Notes under the pieces: generated by a model | What the model saw: only the letters and a program-made list of their open reading frames with translations | Databases searched by the model: none | Told to the model about the DNA's origin: nothing | Program-made: the position numbers and the translations under genes | DNA from: Sphagnum magellanicum | Taxonomy: Eukaryota; Streptophyta; Sphagnopsida; Sphagnales; Sphagnaceae | Direction: 5' to 3' | Assembly (NCBI GenBank): GCA_021904315.1 | Contig: CM038925.1 | Location: 16,494,501-16,558,500 of the forward strand | Length of the DNA: 64,000 nt | Shown: positions 34,201 through 46,040 of the stretch, piece by piece | Numbering within the stretch: position 1 is the stretch's first letter | Layout: the number at the start of each line of letters is the position of its first letter

Positions 34201-35059
34201 ATCTCTTTCTCCATATGAATTTTAAAATAAAGTTAATAAAATAAATAACATACATGTTGCAATCAATTTCATCAAAATCACCTTCAATATGAAACTCATA
34301 GTTTATATGAACATAAAATACCTAAAATACCAATAATCCAAAATTATACGATACCATTGTGCAAGTAAATAACTTTGAAAATTATGCTAAATCAATATGT
34401 ATTCTATTTTCATCATGGCAAACACTATCCAACATCAAAAAATACCCAACAATATCTTGGGATGTAACATTAAAAACTTCATATCCAACATTTTTTGACT
34501 TTACCAAAAAAATAATTTAAAACATCAATATCTAACATGAATGCAAAGAATCAAGAGATGATGACAATTTATTAAAAGCTTCAATTGAAGACAACATTGA
34601 TGAAGACAATAAAGATGCTACATTAAATCATCCACTTTATGATGATGAACTCAAAAGCACAATAGAGGAAGACATTCATAATATATTAGTCCAACAAAAT
34701 GACATAAAAAAAGAATACAACTATGAAAGCATAGAAATATAATACATGTTGTGTAATGTAAACACAACAAATTATGTCTCTGAAATAACTAAAACTTGAA
34801 AATTTATGAAAAATGAAAAACAACATTAGCACATCCAAAATTATGATATGGATACCATCATAGAAAATCAAAGCAATAACAAATAATGGATTCATACATT
34901 AAATGATCTACGAAAAAACAAACTTGATACACCAATGTTAGAACTTCAAAATCCATGTTGTTCAAAAAACAACATATGCATGTAAATGATAACTCATGAC
35001 AACTTGAAATACATGAATTACTTGATGTCCAAAGAAAAATAAATTCCTTGTACAACAAT

Positions 35060-36560
35060 ATGAAAAAATGGATATTTAATAATGAAAATATTTACTCACC
35101 CATATCTTTTAAAACTTTCATAATTAAAAAATATAAATTAAATGATCTACAACTTTTTACCTTTGAAGGATTCATAAAAATGAATTCCTTTAATCAACTA
35201 TTACAATACATAGGGGTGTTGCAGGTACATGCAAAACACAAATCATCAAAGCTATTAAAGAATATTTTTTGAAAATAAACAACAAGGACAAATTATGCAT
35301 TACAACATTGATTGCAAATGTTGCTTTATTGATACATGGAACAATTATCCATTCTTTACTTGGCTTATCAATTGATAAAAATATAATTATAAACAAATCC
35401 AAAAGAATACCATGTAGGTGGTCCAACGTTCAATTTATGATAGTCGATGAAATATCAATGGTGGGTTGTATGATGCTTGCTACAATGCATTTAAAATTAC
35501 AAAAATTAAAATCTAACATACTGCGATTTGGAGGATTTAATATAATGTTCATGGGAGATTTTTTGCAATTTCCATTCATCATTGACACACCATTATTTTC
35601 AACTAACATCCAACCAACTTTTATATTCACAAATTTGATGTAAAAGAAAGTCATAGATAAAAATATATGGGAAAACTGCATTAGCCCAAATAACATCATA
35701 TTAACACAACAAATGTGACAAAACAAAGACATAAGATATGCAACTTTTTTACAAAATCTTCAAAATGGAATAATTTCATATTCAAATTTTGATTTGTTAA
35801 AACATGTTTTCACACTAATATAAATGTAAATATTTTTGATGACCCATGGAAAATAACAACTTTCATAGTACCTAGAAATGAATTACAAAATGCAATTAAT
35901 CAACAAATAATAAACATCAACTCAATAGAATTAGAACAAAAATGTTATATTCTAATGGCCACTGTACTTATAAAAAAAGTTCAATGTGAAATGACATACA
36001 ATACTTCATAAGATAAATTGTTTCAACAAGTAAAATTCAAAATTTTACACCTTTTTTGAAATTATACAAACGAATGAAAGTCATAATCATAGAAAATCTA
36101 TTTCCTAAACTAGGAATTGTCAATGGAACCATTGGTTACATTCAAAATGTTTTAATCAATGAATTTTAATGGATTCAATGAAATCATTCAATGCACCCAC
36201 CTACAAATGTTTATGTTGATTGAACTGAATTCATTAAAAAACATGACATTTTACAAGACATTACCCTAGAAGGTCTACCAAAAAATGTCATACCAATAGT
36301 ACCAATATCTAAAACCTTTCAATATTGTTACCAAAATACTAGAATCAAATACTTCCAAGAGATTTAACATAAATAGATATCAATTATAACTTGCCCTTGC
36401 TTTCTGTTTCATAGATTTTAAATTCCAAGGACAAACATTTGATCACTTGATCATAGATTTGAAACAACCACTTGATAATGTACCAATTAACATGCACAAC
36501 ATATATGTAACATTATCACAATTATGTTCTTGGACGGACTTGTAATATTAAAGGATATAT
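35060..36560 (+). pseudogene. Helitron PIF1-type helicase region, broken
   Basis: Walker A lies at 35215-35238 and reads GVAGTCKT, with a Cys where the family has Gly, and a frameshift just before it. Walker B is MIVDEISMVG (about 35440-35470). GDFLQFPF (about 35555) is the next conserved helicase motif. After more breaks, ENLFPKLGIVNGTIGYIQNV (about 36092-36150) and FQGQTFDHLIIDLKQP with NMHNIYVTLSQL (about 36420-36520) are the C-terminal PIF1 motifs. Loss of the Walker A glycine and multiple stops mean no helicase activity. Confidence 0.85.
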
Positions 36561-36665
36561 CTATCAAAGACATATGTAAAGCCAAATAAAATAAAAAAGG
36601 TCATTAATATTAAAGGATATATCTATCAAAAACATATGTAAAGCCAAATTCAAAAAAGGGTCATT
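36543..36665 (+). repeat. Tandem duplication of about 62 bp behind the helicase
   Basis: AATATTAAAGGATATATCTA..TATGTAAAGCCAAAT occurs twice back to back with few differences. It sits between the last helicase motif and the protease domain. Confidence 0.8.
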
Positions 36666-36919
36666 AGAGATGACAAAACCTCTTTAAGACCAAAAGAATA
36701 TTAATACAAATGAAATCAAAACCAACAAAGATATTTAAATTCTTATGGATTCAAATATTGATCCTAAAAGATGTGATGATAATTTATTGCATGACAAAGA
36801 AACTAAATAAAAAATTGCAATATCAAGTGATTTAGAAAATAACTCTAATGAATATGATAACATTGATTATTGGATTGAAGACCTCCAATTAACTAAAGTA
36901 GATGAAATTAAATATCCTT

Positions 36920-37430
36920 CTTGACCTGAATAGATGGCTAAGTGACCAACATCTAGGAAGTGTTATGCAAACATTATATGTTTAAAAATTACAATCATTA
37001 GGATATAAACAACATACATATGCAATCATAGGAAGAAAAATGTACGTTTGTCAAAAAAAGTTTTCAACACATATTCATAAACAACGATCATTGGATTTTA
37101 GTAAAAATCCATATGTCAATTCTTAATTTACATTGTACAATATATGATTCACATATGCCAATGACAAAAAAATTATTTAACAATGCAATCCAATTATTAT
37201 GCAAACTTATAAATGTGAACAACTTTTTACATATGCAAATGTAATGCAACAAATAAACAACTCATCATGTGATGTTTTCACAATAGCAAATGCACCAAGC
37301 ATTGTGTTTGGATTTGATTTTGAAAAATCTCAACATGTTTTAACACAAATACGAACACATTTACGAAACTCCATAAACAACAGATTCATTTTTCCCTTCT
37401 CAAAATATGAACTAATATATATATATTCAT
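36920..37430 (+). pseudogene. Ulp1/C48-like cysteine protease domain at the end of the Helitron, broken
   Basis: LDLNRWLSDQHLGSVMQTL (Trp codon 36935-36937) fits the WL.D.H start of Ulp1-like transposon proteases. HWILVKIHMSILNLHCTIYD places catalytic His at 37089-37091 and Asp at 37146-37148, 19 residues apart. After a frameshift, MQQINNSSCDVFTIANAPSI gives the oxyanion Gln and catalytic Cys (37268-37270), then VFGFDFE..IRTHLRNSI. Order, spacing and flanking residues agree with the C48 fold family; G of the usual DCGVF is D here. One in-frame stop (about 36968) and the frameshift make it inactive today. Confidence 0.7.
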
Positions 37431-37626
37431 CGTCACTACTATGGTGAAGCAACACGGAGCCCAAGTTCATTTAATAATGCTCAAAACAAGTTAATCTAGT
37501 ACATAATAATCTCTTTTAATTTTCTTGGCTGGCAGGCCCTTATTCCGGTAAAGCCTGGCCAAGAAGGGCTTTACCCCAAATGAAATAGGTGTAGATAAAA
37601 ATCCCTCCTACTCCATCATTCTGTAA

Positions 37627-38091
37627 TTCTCCCCTTCAGAAAACCTCTGAGATTTTTCTTTGAGTATTTTGGAGGTGCACCTATACATTGTAACATCCCA
37701 TGGGGAATTTTCAATTATCGTAAACCACTGCCTGGATTTTTCCTTTGTATTTTCAGCTCCCTTACCTGCCCGAGGAAACCTGTTTTCAGCAAGCGGGATC
37801 TTCTACGGTGGCAGGTACCAGCCAGTACTACTGGGATCTTCTGACCAGCGGAAGGTAACAGCCAGCATGTCACTATTTCTAAAAAGTGAAAAAATCCCAG
37901 CTCTGCTTTACATAGGAAAAGGACCTGAGTACCAGCCTAAGGCATAGATCTCAAATCACAGAAGGGCCTGTACTCAGGCCAGTACGGGCCCTTCTCCTAT
38001 ACATAAAACCTCTGAGATTTTTCTTAGTGTATTTGGAGGTACACTTACACGGTGTGTAAAATCCCATGGGGGCATTTTCAATTTTGGAAGT
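37627..38091 (+). repeat. Direct repeats of about 90 bp separated by about 285 bp
   Basis: 37627-37720 and 38003-38091 share AAAACCTCTGAGATTTTTCT, TTTGGAGGTRCAC and ATCCCATGGGG..ATTTTCAATT in the same order. The arrangement could be a tiny LTR-flanked (TRIM-like) element or a simple duplication; I see no primer-binding site. A nearby block (37534-37577, CAGGCCCTTATTCCGG...) also recurs near 15957-16000. Confidence 0.5.
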
Positions 38092-38183
38092 GCCCATGCA
38101 ATTATTTTTTCTCGTGATACCCAATGGGTATGAGTATCACAGGGAATTTTAATAATAAAAATCAGGTCGATGGGTCTGGGTTT

Positions 38184-38246
38184 TTTAGGGTTTAGGGTTT
38201 AAGGTTTAGGGTTTTACCCTAAACCCTAAACCTAAACCCTAAACCC
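38184..38246. repeat. Telomere repeats in head-to-head (fusion) orientation
   Basis: Four TTTAGGG-type units (38184-38211, one degenerate) are followed after five bases by about four CCCTAAA-type units (38217-38246). G-rich then C-rich on one strand is the arrangement produced by joining two chromosome ends, but so short an array could also be a folded-back insertion. Confidence 0.85.
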
Positions 38247-38758
38247 TTGTAGTGGGGTGGTTTCAGAAGTAAGCGGCCCTAGTCGGCTACGCCTTGGGCA
38301 CGCACACACACACTTCTGGGACTCTGCACTCCTTGGGCATTACCCTAAGTAGGTGTAAGAACCTTCCCCTTATAGGCCTAGTGATCTATATGGAAGCAGA
38401 ATATTCCTTTAGTCCTCTATCTAGACACCTATATAAAGGCAGAATATTCCTTTTGGGGCGTCCCGCTGTGGTGCACAAAATGACCCGGATTTTAGGGTTT
38501 TGATGTGCAGTCAGTTAGTCGGTACCAGGGCTAGGGGAGGAGATTCATTAATCAAAGCTGCTGTAATCCGGAGGTGATGGAGAATCTGGCGACAAAAAAG
38601 GGGTCGAGAGAGAAAGTCCGTAATTATAGTTTGGGGATTCAGCGTTGGTTGATGGATTCCGGTTTCAGTGAGCTCGATTACTAAATGGAAGAAGAAGAAG
38701 AAGATGTGGTGGCAACTTGGGCGTTGGAAGAAGTAGTTTTGTCGTAGATTTGTACAAA

Positions 38759-41555
38759 ATGGGTATCTCTCAGGTACATAAAATTCCTCTTCTTCTTTGG
38801 AAGTTTGATCCATCAGTAAGCATTCAATGTGTAATGAGAGTTATATCCTGAAAATTGAATGATTTCACTGATTGAGTGATGGTATCCCTCTTCTCTGCAA
38901 ACCCAAATTTGTTGATCTCATGGAGTTCACTTGAATTGCTCAATCGAACAAGGGTTACATAAGGTTTTCAGAAGAGCTTCTAAATACTTTGCATACAGTT
39001 TCAGAGAGAATCAGTTTCAAACTGAAGTCAGAATTGTCTTTGTTTATGATTTGAGTTTTGGGTATTGTCTGTAGTCAACAAGCTTGGAGCAATTTCGACT
39101 GAATTTTTGGTATTGTCTTTCTGTAGGCATCAAGCTTGGAGCAATTCCACAATCATGTGGAGACAATCCACAACATCATTACGACAGTTTGCAGAGGTGC
39201 AGAAGACAGCGTGATAAATAAGCAGCAATGCAAGCGGTTGGCAAACATGTATGAAGAGATCAATGCTTTTGTAAAGCAATTGGTGGTGCTGGTGGTGGAT
39301 CCTGCTGTACATCCTGCATGCTTGTCTCTCATAGCTTCACTTGAAGAGTTGATTTGTCTCCTTGAGAAAGGGAAGGTTCTTGTGTTGCAGTATGCAGGAG
39401 CACAATGGTTTGATCTTCTGGTTACCAGGGGAGAAAACCAAGAGGCTTTTAAGGAGATCCATTTATCACTCGAGACTTACATCACAACATTGCACAAGGA
39501 TCTTCTTACAACATCACAAATTTCAACTGAAACTGTGCACTTGCCCAGTGATTTTGACTTTAAGGAGGATGCAAATCAGGATCTTGAGCAGATGTTGGCC
39601 AAGTTGAAGATGCTTGAAGACAATGTGCCAATTGCCATCAGAAAGCTCCAGGGACCTCAATCCATTGACAAATTGCCTTCCAACATGCAAATACCGCGAA
39701 CACAGATTAAGCTCGGTAAAATCATTGGAAGGGGTTCCTATGGGGAGGTCTATAAGGCAACTTGGCTTGGATGCAAACTTGTTGCCAAAGTCATCAGATC
39801 ATCAGGCGATACCACTAAGTTGCGGGAGGAGATCCAGATACTTTCAAAGCTTAGTCATCCACATGTTGTACAATTTGTAGGCTATTGTGAAGCAAAGGGA
39901 ACAAGCATGATTCTAATGGAGGCAATGCATGGAGATCTAAGAACTCTCATTGACAATCAAGCTCGGGATGGTACTCCACCAATGCCACAACATGTAGTTC
40001 TTGATATTATTTCTCAAATTGCAGCAGGCATGGCATACTTACACAACCGAGGAGTTTTCCATGGAGACCTCAAAGCTTCCAATGTGTTAGTCAGTCGTCC
40101 TGATGGCCCCATTGAGGTTAAGATTTCAGACTTTGGGGTGTCACAACGCTTGCAGCTCACTAGGGACAAGCATGGTGATGTTTCTTTCAGTTCTTGTAGT
40201 ACTTCTATGTATTCAAGATCAGCATTTTCTGGAATAGTTGGGACAACTGGTTGGATGGCGCCAGAAGTGCTGCATCGTATCCAAGTGAGTATATAAGATC
40301 AAACAGCTAGCTTGTTATTATTTGTGGGGATGGGTTTGTCTTTTAGGGTTTTGGGTATAAGTGAATATAAAGGCTTTTTCACTACATGGCTAATACTTGA
40401 ATATGAATCTCTCTTAAAGGTCACAATAAGTATAGGATAAGGCTCCCCATTGAGGGCATTGTGGTTTTAAGCTCCTTACAGCTGAGGGGTGGTAGCCCCA
40501 AGGTATAGGGAGCTGACAACCATAATACCTGAAATGTGGAGCATTAGCCTTTGTAGAAACCTGTTGAAACTACTAAAAAATGGTAAAATCCAGCTGTTAA
40601 GGGGTCTTACTAGTCTAATACCCCCCAAGCAAGGGGCCTTACAAGTGTAATGTCCCTCATAGGCAGCGCTCAAAACTGAGCAAGGTTTTGCCACACAATT
40701 GCCCAAAGACAAAGGCAAAACAGGAACAGCTTCTTACAAGTCCTTGGAATCATGGCTTTCCATAAAGAACTTTCTTGTTTAGTGGGTCTTTGTTGATTGA
40801 ATTCAAACTCAAGTTGAATGATGTTCTTATGTAAACTCCTAAATAAAACCATTAGCTTTTAGTACAGATGGGAATTCATCAATGCTGATATTATTTGGTT
40901 GAAATTGTGTGATTGTCTTAAATTTTCAACTTGAATTTTTTCCTTGTAGAACTTCAACAATTTCAAAACTTGTGGGTGCTTTTGTTGTTATGAATTGTAT
41001 TCCTTTGTAGAATGTCAATAATATAACATCTTGGGTGGGGGGACTTTTGTTGTTATCAATTTGTGTTCACTTCAGATGAGAAAGAACAAGGCTTTGAGGA
41101 GAACACGTCATGAGGGGGTCGCCGATCGACTTGTCTCCAACAATGTTGCTGCAAATGGTGGTGATGGTGTGACATTGTTTCCAAATGAGGAGCCAACATA
41201 TACAGCTAAAGCAGATGTCTATAGTTTTGGGATGACATGTTGTGAAATCCTCACAAGGAATTCTCCATTTAATGAACTTCCACGACTTGAAATCCATGAC
41301 AGGGTGATGGCAGGTGAGAGGCCCGAATTGCCTGTTGACATAGATTCCCAATTAGACAAACTCATTAGGATGTGTTGGGACACTAATAGTGAAAAGAGGC
41401 CTACATTTGCACAAATTTGCACTCGCATGCAAGCTTTGAAGATGCCAACTTTCCAGATTCAACCAGAAATCGTATCACCCAAAAAAAAGAAAAAAAGGAA
41501 AAGAAAGAGAAAGGGTGGGTCAAATAAAACCCTCATGCCCCCTATGTCTAAATGA
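38759..41555 (+). CDS. DUF1221/MLKL-type protein kinase, copy B (intact)
   Basis: Exons 38759-38773 (MGISQ), 39127-40284, 41076-41555, giving 550 residues. Residues 9-125 form the helical N-terminal region (LEQF, INKQQC, LEELICLLEKG, then EAFKEIHLSL), whose spacing fits the plant DUF1221/MLKL domain. Kinase motifs: GRGSYG about 206-211, Lys226, catalytic Asp319 in HGDLKASN (non-RD), DFG 340-342, APE 383-385. Residues 392-429 are a basic/Asn-rich insert between APE and the ADVYSFG helix (Asp438), shared with copy A. EKRPTFAQICTRMQALK completes the domain, and the tail has a KKKKKRKRKRK nuclear-import-like cluster. Key catalytic residues are all present, so kinase activity is plausible. The acceptor at 39126 lies 52 bp after a duplicated look-alike. 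Introns and flank align with copy A on the other strand. Confidence 0.9.
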
Positions 41556-41769
41556 TAGAAATACTTTAAAATGCCCATAGATAGAAGTACCACCTTTCTC
41601 CCTTAGGCCAAAGGGTCTTGGGATTCTATTCTGTCCATCACCTAGTTAGGGTTTATGAATAAGGGCTCAGAATATTAGCAGGAAGTGGTCAATTTGATAG
41701 TTTACAATTAGGACTCATTAGCAACTTTCAAATAGCTATAGGTAATTACGCCACTGGTTTATCCAATAT

Positions 41770-41929
41770 CCTAAACCCTAAACCCTAAACCCTGATAGCA
41801 AAACAAATCTTCCTAAGTTGTTGGAACTCTAAAAATCCTCAACAATGGAAGAATAGGGCACATTATTGTGTCCACCCATGAAAGGCTGCTCTATAGACAA
41901 AGGGGCTGTTACTTAAACCCTAAACCCTT
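41770..41929. repeat. Two short interstitial CCCTAAA tracts
   Basis: 41770-41793 holds three CCCTAAA-type units and 41913-41929 two, both in the same orientation, just downstream of kinase copy B. With 38184-38246 they bracket the gene. Confidence 0.85.
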
Positions 41930-42177
41930 ATGTGTGTTCTTGTAGACACTGACCATTCCAGTATTAGAATTGGTGATATTAGTCTTAATACACTATTCAC
42001 CTTATTATATGTGTCATGATATACTCAGATTCGTGCATTACCACATGAGTATTTGGAGCTCTCAGATTTATAACTAACAAAGGCTTCCCTTCTCTTCCTT
42101 GTATGTTTGCTCGGTATAGTATTTCTCCATTATTTGAATTGTTTAGGGAGAAAACTTGAGTGGTGAATCCATCATGC

Positions 42178-42204
42178 GTGTGTGTGTGTGTGTGTGTGTG
42201 TGTG
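42178..42204. repeat. (GT)n microsatellite
   Basis: About 13 uninterrupted GT units in non-coding DNA downstream of kinase copy B. Confidence 0.95.
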
Positions 42205-45200
42205 GAGACAAGATTTGTTTGCAATCAATCACCCACTCTTTTTCTTTCAATGTTCTTGGAGATCTTAATGCAACTATGCTCTACTTTTTACACATAAGCT
42301 TCACAACCAGAGGGTTTTTTTTGGGCAAATTTTTCATCACCCGGTGACAAAATAAAATCTAATGCAATTCATACATATTATTTGTTGATGCTCAATACTC
42401 AATATGTTCTAGTATTGTAGTTCAATGTATTCATATTTAGAACAGAATTTGAAAATGAGAATTTTCCACCATATATTATTATGTATATGCCAGCTTGAGT
42501 ATGATCAATTCACCAAATGCACAATACCCATTATTCTCTTTGTACAAGAAAACTAAATAAGATTATACATTTGACAAACAAGTCCAAAATCAAATAAAAA
42601 CCCGGCCTCCACCTTAAGAAAAGAGTGTGATATAACACTTACTCATCTTGAGACTTGCAAGCAAACTTTGTTTCTTTTGTCTTCTTATAGGAGCATGGGT
42701 GTGTTAGGTTGGTTTGTCTTTTGTGATCAACTACTATTTTGAACCTATTAGTAAATTGCTATTACCATAATCTAAACTTGTGGTTAAAGAAATTTTCATA
42801 CCTTTGATGACTTTGGCTCCAAAAAGGATATCAATTTGAACCTTCCAATGAAGATCTAAATGCATCATCGCATGTAAGCTTGATGTTGTTTTAATGTGTT
42901 CAGTTGGAGATAGTCATAAGCCCCAAGTCCAAACTAAATTCATACCTTTCAAGTAAGTTTTTTCTTTTAAAAATTGAGTGCCAATTAGGTCCTCAATGTC
43001 AAAAAAAATGGGGCACTAATTAGGTTATCAATATTTTTGGTAATAACCATAGTTGTGGAAAAGGGTAGATTTTCAAATACCCACTTGACAATTGTTAGTT
43101 AACTTGTTGATTATACACCGATGACAATTATAAGGCTTTAGCATTTTTATTTTTAAAAATATATTTTTTCTTTTTCTTGTTTCTATCATTAAAAATGTTT
43201 AGTGTTTCGGGATTGATAACTTACCTAGATGATAAAAAAGTCATTTGGGTAGGTTTACTAGATTTTGAAATTTAAATTACCAATTGATTAGGTTATTAAG
43301 CAATTATCAAAAAATCAATAACCTACCTGATAACTGGGTTGATAACTGGCCAACACTAATCCAAAGTCCAAACCAAGTGTCAAGTTCCATGAAACACTTT
43401 CATCACATCATGAAACACAAATTTAACACATTATATGATGCATTTGAGAGTTGACCATAGGGTTCAAGTGTTTTTTTTGGGTGATTTTTTAAATTTTTTT
43501 GAATTTGAAAAATATGACTTCAGCACATGCAATGGGTTTTTGTGAAGAAAAGGTGAAGCTAATTCACCAGATTTCAAAAGAAAATATTTTTAAATCACCA
43601 AAGTTTTAGAATAAGTTCCAACATGTAGTAAAAAAATACACAAGGATTCTTAAACTCTTTACTTTCACATTTGATCTATAGCCAAATTTGCCTAAATCTT
43701 CTTGCGGATGATTGCCAACTTGGCTACATCACAAAATTGAGAAAAAAAGACCATGTAATGTTCTTGTAATTCCCTATATTGTTTTTGGCAATTAAGATAT
43801 TACCTAATGCCTTATAACCAATTCATGTGAAGAGTTTGATGATAGAACTTCCCATATATGGGCATCATCACAACCAAAAAGGACATTACATTGCAATGAG
43901 AATTGCAAGCAACAATAGATATGTCTATGTGATGCCATGCAAAAGTCATGATAATCGTGACAAGTTTTGCATAATGACTACCTAATATGAATGTTGAAGA
44001 AATCAAAATAAAAAGTTTATTATATTCAATTGTGCGGTTTGGTTTAAGTTTTCATAACTTTTGAAATTGCACAAATATTGCATCAGATATGTCCATTTTG
44101 CAAAAAACCCCAATAATTGCATAATTACAAACTTGTGGATGTTCAAAAAATTTTCCATAGATACAGCACTAGCAACCACATTCAAGAGACACAAAATTGT
44201 AATAAATAAGAAATGATTTCAATATTCACAAATAAAAAATATGTTTGAATTTCAAGAATCTATTTGAAATATTCAATGCATTAGGGAAAAAATTAGCTTA
44301 TAATATAAGCAAATGAACCATGAAATAATGAATGTATTTTGATATAGTTTATTTTTCAAAATGCATTGCAAAACACACACATTTCTAAAAATTCAATGTT
44401 TATTCAATAATAATAATCACACAACTACTGAAGCATTTCCAAGGTAAAACCACATTGCAAAAATAAAATCCATACAAAAATTCCCCCAAAAAAAAATTTG
44501 ATTTTGGGCTCAAAGGACCTTAAAGTCCTTGGATAAAGTAATTCCTCTAGTTTGTTTTAACAATGAAATGAACCCATGTTGATCCCACAATTCAATTGAA
44601 ACATTACATCTACTTATTCAAATTTCACCCCTTAGATCGCAAACCCTAACCATATTGAAAAGCGTATTAAAATGCAATGGGCCTACAAGGTTCCAATAAG
44701 TATTAAACTTTGTAAGAACCATTATCCACATTTACCTTCTTTTACTAATTTTTTAATATTATAATGTGAAAAAAATTTACCCAAATTTTCTTTTTCCTAC
44801 ATGTTATTTTGTGTACACATTGATAAAGACAAACTTCTTTGGCTCCACACTCATTTGGAATGTTTTTTTTTGTCATATTTTCTATGAAGAGCCTACCTAT
44901 TACCATTTACTCCCCAAGCTACCTTCCTAAACAAGAATTTAATCCATGTACTTTCTCCACCCACTTGCTTGAATAGTTATTTGTTCATTTACATTCCAAG
45001 TTTGTATAAGTTTCAAAAGTTTCTTCTTGTGTTTAGAAGGATGGGTGGTGAATGCCTAGCTTGTGGTTGTCGTTGTAGTCATCCTCACCATCATTCATCA
45101 AATGATAATCAAACAAGAGTTTTCATGTATTTAATGTAATTTGAAACATTCTTTTAATTTCATAAATTGTCAGAAGACAAATTTGGACCCATCCCATAAT

Positions 45201-45630
45201 ATTGTGCAATTAACTAAATTTTTTGGATAAATATTAACTTATAAACTTGGGTTCCATTTTTTTGCACCTTGCCGTTAACAATGAAATGATGGAAAAAATT
45301 GATCTGACCTTGTGAAAATGAGGTTCCATTTGAATGAAAATATTGAATGGCATTACATGCAAATTGAATTGAATTTAAATTATTAAATTAAATTCAAATC
45401 CGATTAATCGAATTAAAATTAATTTAGTCAAATTCAAATGAATTTAAATTTGATTTCACGTACTTGAACACAATGCAAGCTATCATGTTTTATAATATTA
45501 TTGAAAATCTCATGCATGCAATGGTATGTACAAGACTTTATATTATTCAAGTAATGAGGGTTGTGAGCCAATTTATAGTTAGTCATGAGAATTTTTATTC
45601 AATTGCAATAAAAAGGATCTCCATTATTTA
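42205..45630. other. AT-rich intergenic DNA, no gene seen
   Basis: Frequent stops on both strands and no protein motif recognised. Near 43040-43350 variants of GATAACTTACC/GGTTATCAA recur, suggesting an old repeat. Otherwise nothing. Confidence 0.6.
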
Positions 45631-45639
45631 AAAGGTGCA

Positions 45640-46040
45640 ATGGATTTTGGTCTATGTTTCAAAAGAAACATCAAGGATGTTGTTATGGACCAAATGCATT
45701 TTGATGGAAACATAAACTGTGGCCAATGATAGATAATTTTAATGAGAATTATTAAGTCATAGCCAAGGTTCCAACATGAACATAAAAGACCAAATAGGTT
45801 TTTATAGAAATGTAAAACATAATTAAAGTTAAACGTGTCATGATGGAAATGTAAGCCATAGCCATGATCACACATGCTTGGAAAGTGCCATAAGCCATAG
45901 TTGGGGTCAAATATGTTTTGATAGGAATGTAAGTCATAACTAAGGTCATGTGCATTTCAAAAGGGGTGTAAATCATAGCCAAAACCAGGCACATTTCAAC
46001 ATAAATGTAAGCCATAACCATGGAATTGATGAAAATATTA
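45640..46040 (-). repeat. 39-bp minisatellite with an open frame on the minus strand
   Basis: About ten degenerate units of 39-40 bp built on ..GGAAATGTAAGCCATAGCCA... The later units keep a 13-codon rhythm on the minus strand (MAYIYVEMCLVLA, MIYTPFEMHMTLV, MTYIPIKTYLTPT, MAYGTFQACVIMA and so on), producing an open frame at 46129-45752. I regard the frame as a by-product of a unit length divisible by three, not as a proven gene. Confidence 0.75.

Larger units (their letters stand above)
31490..37440 (+). mobile_element. Decayed autonomous Helitron (Rep-helicase plus C-terminal protease domain)
   Basis: Coding remnants occur in the order of a Helitron polyprotein: DUF6570-like zinc region, Helitron_like_N/Rep with HUH, Rep tyrosine region, PIF1 helicase with Walker motifs, then an Ulp1-like protease. 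Stops and frameshifts are frequent throughout, so it is dead. The TC 5' end and CTRR 3' end with hairpin could not be fixed. A CTAG at about 37496-37499 is only a candidate 3' terminus. Confidence 0.85.

Noticed and set aside
37484..37499. CTAG as the exact Helitron 3' terminus
   Set aside because: No convincing short hairpin 10-12 bp upstream and no matching 5' TC end could be identified by eye.
38241..38254. CTTGTAGTG as a CACTA transposon end
   Set aside because: No partner CACTACAAG end with matching GGG flank upstream; likely chance next to the telomere repeats.
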